Positions 62,101-64,000 of a stretch of 64,000 bases of DNA are shown one piece after another. Each line of letters begins with the position of its first letter. Positions within the stretch are counted from its first letter, which is position 1. The translations under genes and the position numbers were made by a program. The stretch is from JBFHFS01 sp041583495. Lineage in GTDB: Bacteria; Bacteroidota; Bacteroidia; Bacteroidales; Marinilabiliaceae. Location of the stretch: positions 71,633 to 135,632 of the forward strand of contig JBFHFS010000006.1 in the NCBI GenBank assembly GCA_041583495.1, given 5' to 3'. The notes beneath the pieces were generated by a model. It ran no database searches. It was not told the DNA's origin and was given only the letters and a program-made list of their open reading frames with translations.

Positions 62101-64000
62101 GGAAATTAGGCAGGATGATGATCGATCCGTTTTTGGGTTGTTGAATAATCTGCAGTGAGCTGGCATCAATCCCGCCCAATGGATCTTTGCTGTCGTTGTC
62201 GTTGCTGAGGAGATTATAGTTTGTGGCAGTACCCTGTCCGGTAAAGATGCGATCGTCCAGGGCCACAGGGGCATCATTGACGGCGGCTACATTAATGGTA
62301 ACTGTAGTTTGAGCGCGAAGAGCAGGGGAGGGTACCCCATTGTCTGCTACGCTGTAAATGAAAGAGTCCTGCCCATTGAAATCAAGAATGGGGGTGTAGG
62401 TAAGGATTCCCGAGGCATTAACAGTGACTGAGCCATTGGAGGGGTTTTGAACGATGAGCACCGAGGTGGCATTAATTCCTCCATTGGGGTCGTTGGGGTC
62501 ATTATCGTTGGTCAGTACCGCAATGTCAACAGGGATCTCCTCAGTTGTATTGGCCACATCCGCCATCACAACAGGAGCATCGTTTACCGGTAAAATGGTC
62601 AGGTAGATGAATGCCTCGTCACAATACCCTTCTTCATCACAAATGCGGTAGCTCATCTGATCATTGCCAAAGTAATTGAGATCGGGTGTATAGGAGAATA
62701 CCCCAAATTCGTCTGTGTTGATGCGTCCGTGTGAAGGGTTGGTTAATAGCTGAAGGGTGCCCGGCGCGATATTGTTTTGGGGATCGGTGTCGTTGAGCAG
62801 GGGACTCAGAGTGGTTACTGCGTCTTCGTTAAGGGAAAAATTATCATCAACAGCGTTTGGTCTTTGGCCGATTACCTGAATGGTTATGATTCCGGCGTCG
62901 CTGGAGCCCTCTTCATCGCTTATGGAATAGGTGAATTGGTCAGTCCCAGTAGTACCGGAAAAGGGAATGTAAGTGATGGTTTGGGCAGTGGGGTTCACTG
63001 TTGTGGTTCCGGTTGTAGGAGCTGAGGTGACAAGTAGCGTGTTGAAATCCAGATTGTTGTCTGCATCGCTTACCAGATTGTAAATGGGAATGACTATGGG
63101 CAGGTTTTCGGCAGTGGTGTAAGAGCCATTCTGTGCCACAGGGTCGTCGTTAACATCGATTACTGTAATGGTAAATGGCTGGGTGGCGGTAAGTTCTGCA
63201 TCGGACACTTGGAGAGTGATGGTGTGGTCGCCCACATCTGCGTTGGCAGGCGTGCCTTGCAGGGTGGCGGTATTGTTTCCATTATCGGTCAGGTTGAGCC
63301 AGCCGGGTAGCACCACCGGCGGGAAGCTTAGGGCATCCCCGTCGGGATCGGAGGCTGTAACGGTGTAACTGTAAGGGACATCCTGCGTGGCCGTAATGAC
63401 CGGAAGGCTGCTGAACACCGGGGCGTCGTTCACATTCTCCACCACCAGGGTGAAGACTTGTGTGGCCGTGAATTCGGCATCCGACACCTGGAGGGATATC
63501 GCGTGGTTACCCACGTCCCCGTTGGCCGGCGTTCCTTGCAGGGTGGCGGTATTGTCGCCATTATCGGTCAGGGTGAGCCAGGCGGGTAAAGTCACCGGGG
63601 GAAAAGTGAGGTTTTCGCCATCGGGATCGGAGGCAGTAACGGTGTAACTGTAAAGGACCCCCTGTGTGGCCGTAGTGATTGGAAGGCTTGTGAAGACCGG
63701 CCCGTCGTTAGCATTTTCCACGGTCAGGGTAAATGATTGTTCGGCCGAGAGTTCTGTGTCGGACACTTGGAGAGTGATGCTGTGGTCGCCCACATCTCCG
63801 TTGGCAGGGGTGCCTTCAAGGGTAGCCGTATTGTTGCCATTATCGGTCAGGGTGAGCCAAACAGGTAGCACTACCGGCGGGAAGTTTAGGGCATCCCCAT
63901 CGGGATCGGAGGCTGTAACGGTGTAACTGTAAGGGACATCCTGTGTGGCTGTAATGACCGGAAGGCTGCTGAACACCGGGGCGTCGTTCACATTCTCCAC
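59159..64000 (-). CDS. C-terminal 1613 residues of a giant T9SS repeat adhesin (type B sorting domain)
   Basis: The gene runs off the right edge, so its N-terminus is unknown. In order from the window edge: three 93-residue putative-Ig (He_PIG) repeats, about twelve tandem-95/cadherin-like modules (motifs such as NEDTPLFLDVLTNDSD and YFGNDQFTYTVRD), then acidic TSP3-like calcium-binding repeats (DTDGDGTPDYLDSDSDNDGI) and a C-terminal gliding-associated/type B sorting domain (VPSTFSPNGDLINDTW, LFIYNRWGGLVY, GTYFYILKLG). It would be exported by T9SS and attached to the cell surface, possibly through the PorP/SprF protein encoded downstream. Adhesion or gliding is the known theme for such proteins; the ligand is not predictable. 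Confidence 0.93.
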   Translation of the reverse strand: MENVNDAPVFSSLPVITATQDVPYSYTVTASDPDGDALNFPPVVLPVWLTLTDNGNNTATLEGTPANGDVGDHSITLQVSDTELSAEQSFTLTVENANDGPVFTSLPITTATQGVLYSYTVTASDPDGENLTFPPVTLPAWLTLTDNGDNTATLQGTPANGDVGNHAISLQVSDAEFTATQVFTLVVENVNDAPVFSSLPVITATQDVPYSYTVTASDPDGDALSFPPVVLPGWLNLTDNGNNTATLQGTPANADVGDHTITLQVSDAELTATQPFTITVIDVNDDPVAQNGSYTTAENLPIVIPIYNLVSDADNNLDFNTLLVTSAPTTGTTTVNPTAQTITYIPFSGTTGTDQFTYSISDEEGSSDAGIITIQVIGQRPNAVDDNFSLNEDAVTTLSPLLNDTDPQNNIAPGTLQLLTNPSHGRINTDEFGVFSYTPDLNYFGNDQMSYRICDEEGYCDEAFIYLTILPVNDAPVVMADVANTTEEIPVDIAVLTNDNDPNDPNGGINATSVLIVQNPSNGSVTVNASGILTYTPILDFNGQDSFIYSVADNGVPSPALRAQTTVTINVAAVNDAPVALDDRIFTGQGTATNYNLLSNDNDSKDPLGGIDASSLQIIQQPKNGSIIILPNFQINYSPFNNFFGRDTARYVIADRGNPLPALTDTAWIYLEVTQRSPTAVDDEGRTNEDTPVAINVLGNDIDTDINPETITIQSFPENGAVSVGASGVVTYTPALNFFGNDQFTYTVRDRTNLISNTATVNIEVIPVPDAPVTIDAGYTTRENTPLTISLTGLVSDAENNQDYATLQIIQLSHVGTVEQTTALTQIIFTPLTGFTGTATFQYRISDEDGLRSNLSTITVIVSNEAPTAMDDLAETTEDRAVTINILDNDTDPQNNLNPGSVRIITPPVNGTVSVSAVSGSLIYTPAANFYGTDHLVYRVCDEDGYCDEARVDLTVLPENDAPSAVNDAFQTDEDTQLFMDILNNDVDVDNVLSSLTISLVSGPEHGTLFEELNPRGFNYRPAANYFGNDSFVYRLTDPDGASGEATVSIEVRPVNDPPIAVDDRYETNEDTPLFLDVLTNDSDADHDIETMTLTVVSGPLHGSLTDEFSPGGFTYQPDPDYFGSDTFVYQITSPVDSVDQATVTIVVLGVNDAPVATDDFFQTNEDTQVVLDVLANDTDVDHDRSTWILTLVSEPGHGTITEIPESQTFNYQPDVNYHGNDQFVYRVSDPTGAFMEATVTIEVVAQNDPPNAFPDAYAQLGATGAWLAVLANDTDPEDNIDPSTLTVTVNPVHGSTNVDPQTGEIFYQPVADFFGVDEFTYRICDTEGACATALVTLQVTAGNTAPLAVNDTLRVMDGTLGSIWVAENDADAEGQALTYTLISETETLYGTIQLDPNGSLTYQAQTDVYCNTDLLEYRVCDPLGACDTALVVVFIIPADLNGNHIPDILEGDSDGDNIPDSIEAGTLDICNEPYRDTDGDGTPDYLDSDSDNDGINDSVEGFEDCDNDGLPNYRDAFDDCGDRLKVPSTFSPNGDLINDTWVIPGISDFPTNELFIYNRWGGLVYHKKGYDNTWDGRGSSGMLGSDQLAEGTYFYILKLGERVEKGTVYIKR
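63164..64000 (-). repeat. three tandem 279-bp repeats in the adhesin gene, alternating A-B-A types
   Basis: Units of 279 bases (93 residues) start about 64000, 63721 and 63442 on the minus strand. Units 1 and 3 are almost identical over long stretches (FSSLPVITATQDVPYSYTV in both), while unit 2 differs (FTSLPITTATQGVLYSYTV). The array probably continues beyond the window. Confidence 0.88.

Overview
The window looks like chromosomal DNA of a Bacteroidota bacterium. The evidence is many short-signal lipoproteins, a TAnnTTTG-type promoter, no obvious Shine-Dalgarno sites, a type IX secretion (T9SS) type B sorting domain, a PorP/SprF protein, and MnmD and DUF3127 proteins. A Marinilabiliales/Bacteroidales-like member is my inference; no rRNA or tRNA gene is visible to place it better.

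Region 1 (bases 1-28411, + strand) is a glycan-degradation cluster rich in predicted alpha-L-rhamnosidases. It has a cut-off pectin-lyase-fold protein, a GH127-like lipoprotein, a DUF5722 lipoprotein, four GH71/99-like proteins, two GH106 and three intact GH78 enzymes, an acetyl-esterase-like hydrolase and a stray S4 RNA-binding protein. A decayed GH78 C-terminus (14898-15178) and a fainter decayed fragment (862-1190) show gene loss. No SusC/SusD pair and no sulfatase lies in the window. The gene set fits a rhamnose-capped, uronate-containing, arabinose-bearing plant glycan such as rhamnogalacturonan or an arabinogalactan/gum; this is inference.

Region 2 (28451-41902, - strand) is a 12-gene run read from uxaC to lacI: uronate isomerase, KDG kinase, KDPG aldolase, fructuronate reductase (SDR), mannonate dehydratase, PfkB kinase, LarA-like nickel-pincer epimerase, 6-phosphogluconate dehydrogenase, TRAP transporter (DctP, Q, M) and a LacI regulator. 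It encodes uronate uptake and the classical route to pyruvate and glyceraldehyde-3-phosphate. The LarA-like, PfkB and Gnd genes suggest a second branch: D-mannonate to D-gluconate to 6-phosphogluconate to ribulose-5-phosphate.

Region 3 (42246-48960, + strand) is divergent from region 2 and handles unsaturated uronates. It has a LacI regulator with a promoter containing a palindromic operator, KduI, a KduD-like SDR, a GH105 fused to a BNR_4 propeller that may be a lyase, and a DUF4861 lipoprotein. The fusion enzyme could make and cleave the unsaturated uronyl cap, KduI and KduD would convert it to KDG, and region 2 would finish catabolism.

Region 4 (49317-56399) is housekeeping: a FadL-like porin, FKBP and cyclophilin isomerases, MnmD, DNA polymerase IV, an MTA/SAH-nucleosidase-like protein and a DUF3127 protein, with a cluster of palindromes at 54312-54512.

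Region 5 (56522-64000, - strand) is a T9SS-linked surface module: a PD40/TPR protein, PorP/SprF, and the last 1613 residues of a giant repeat adhesin that runs off the right edge.
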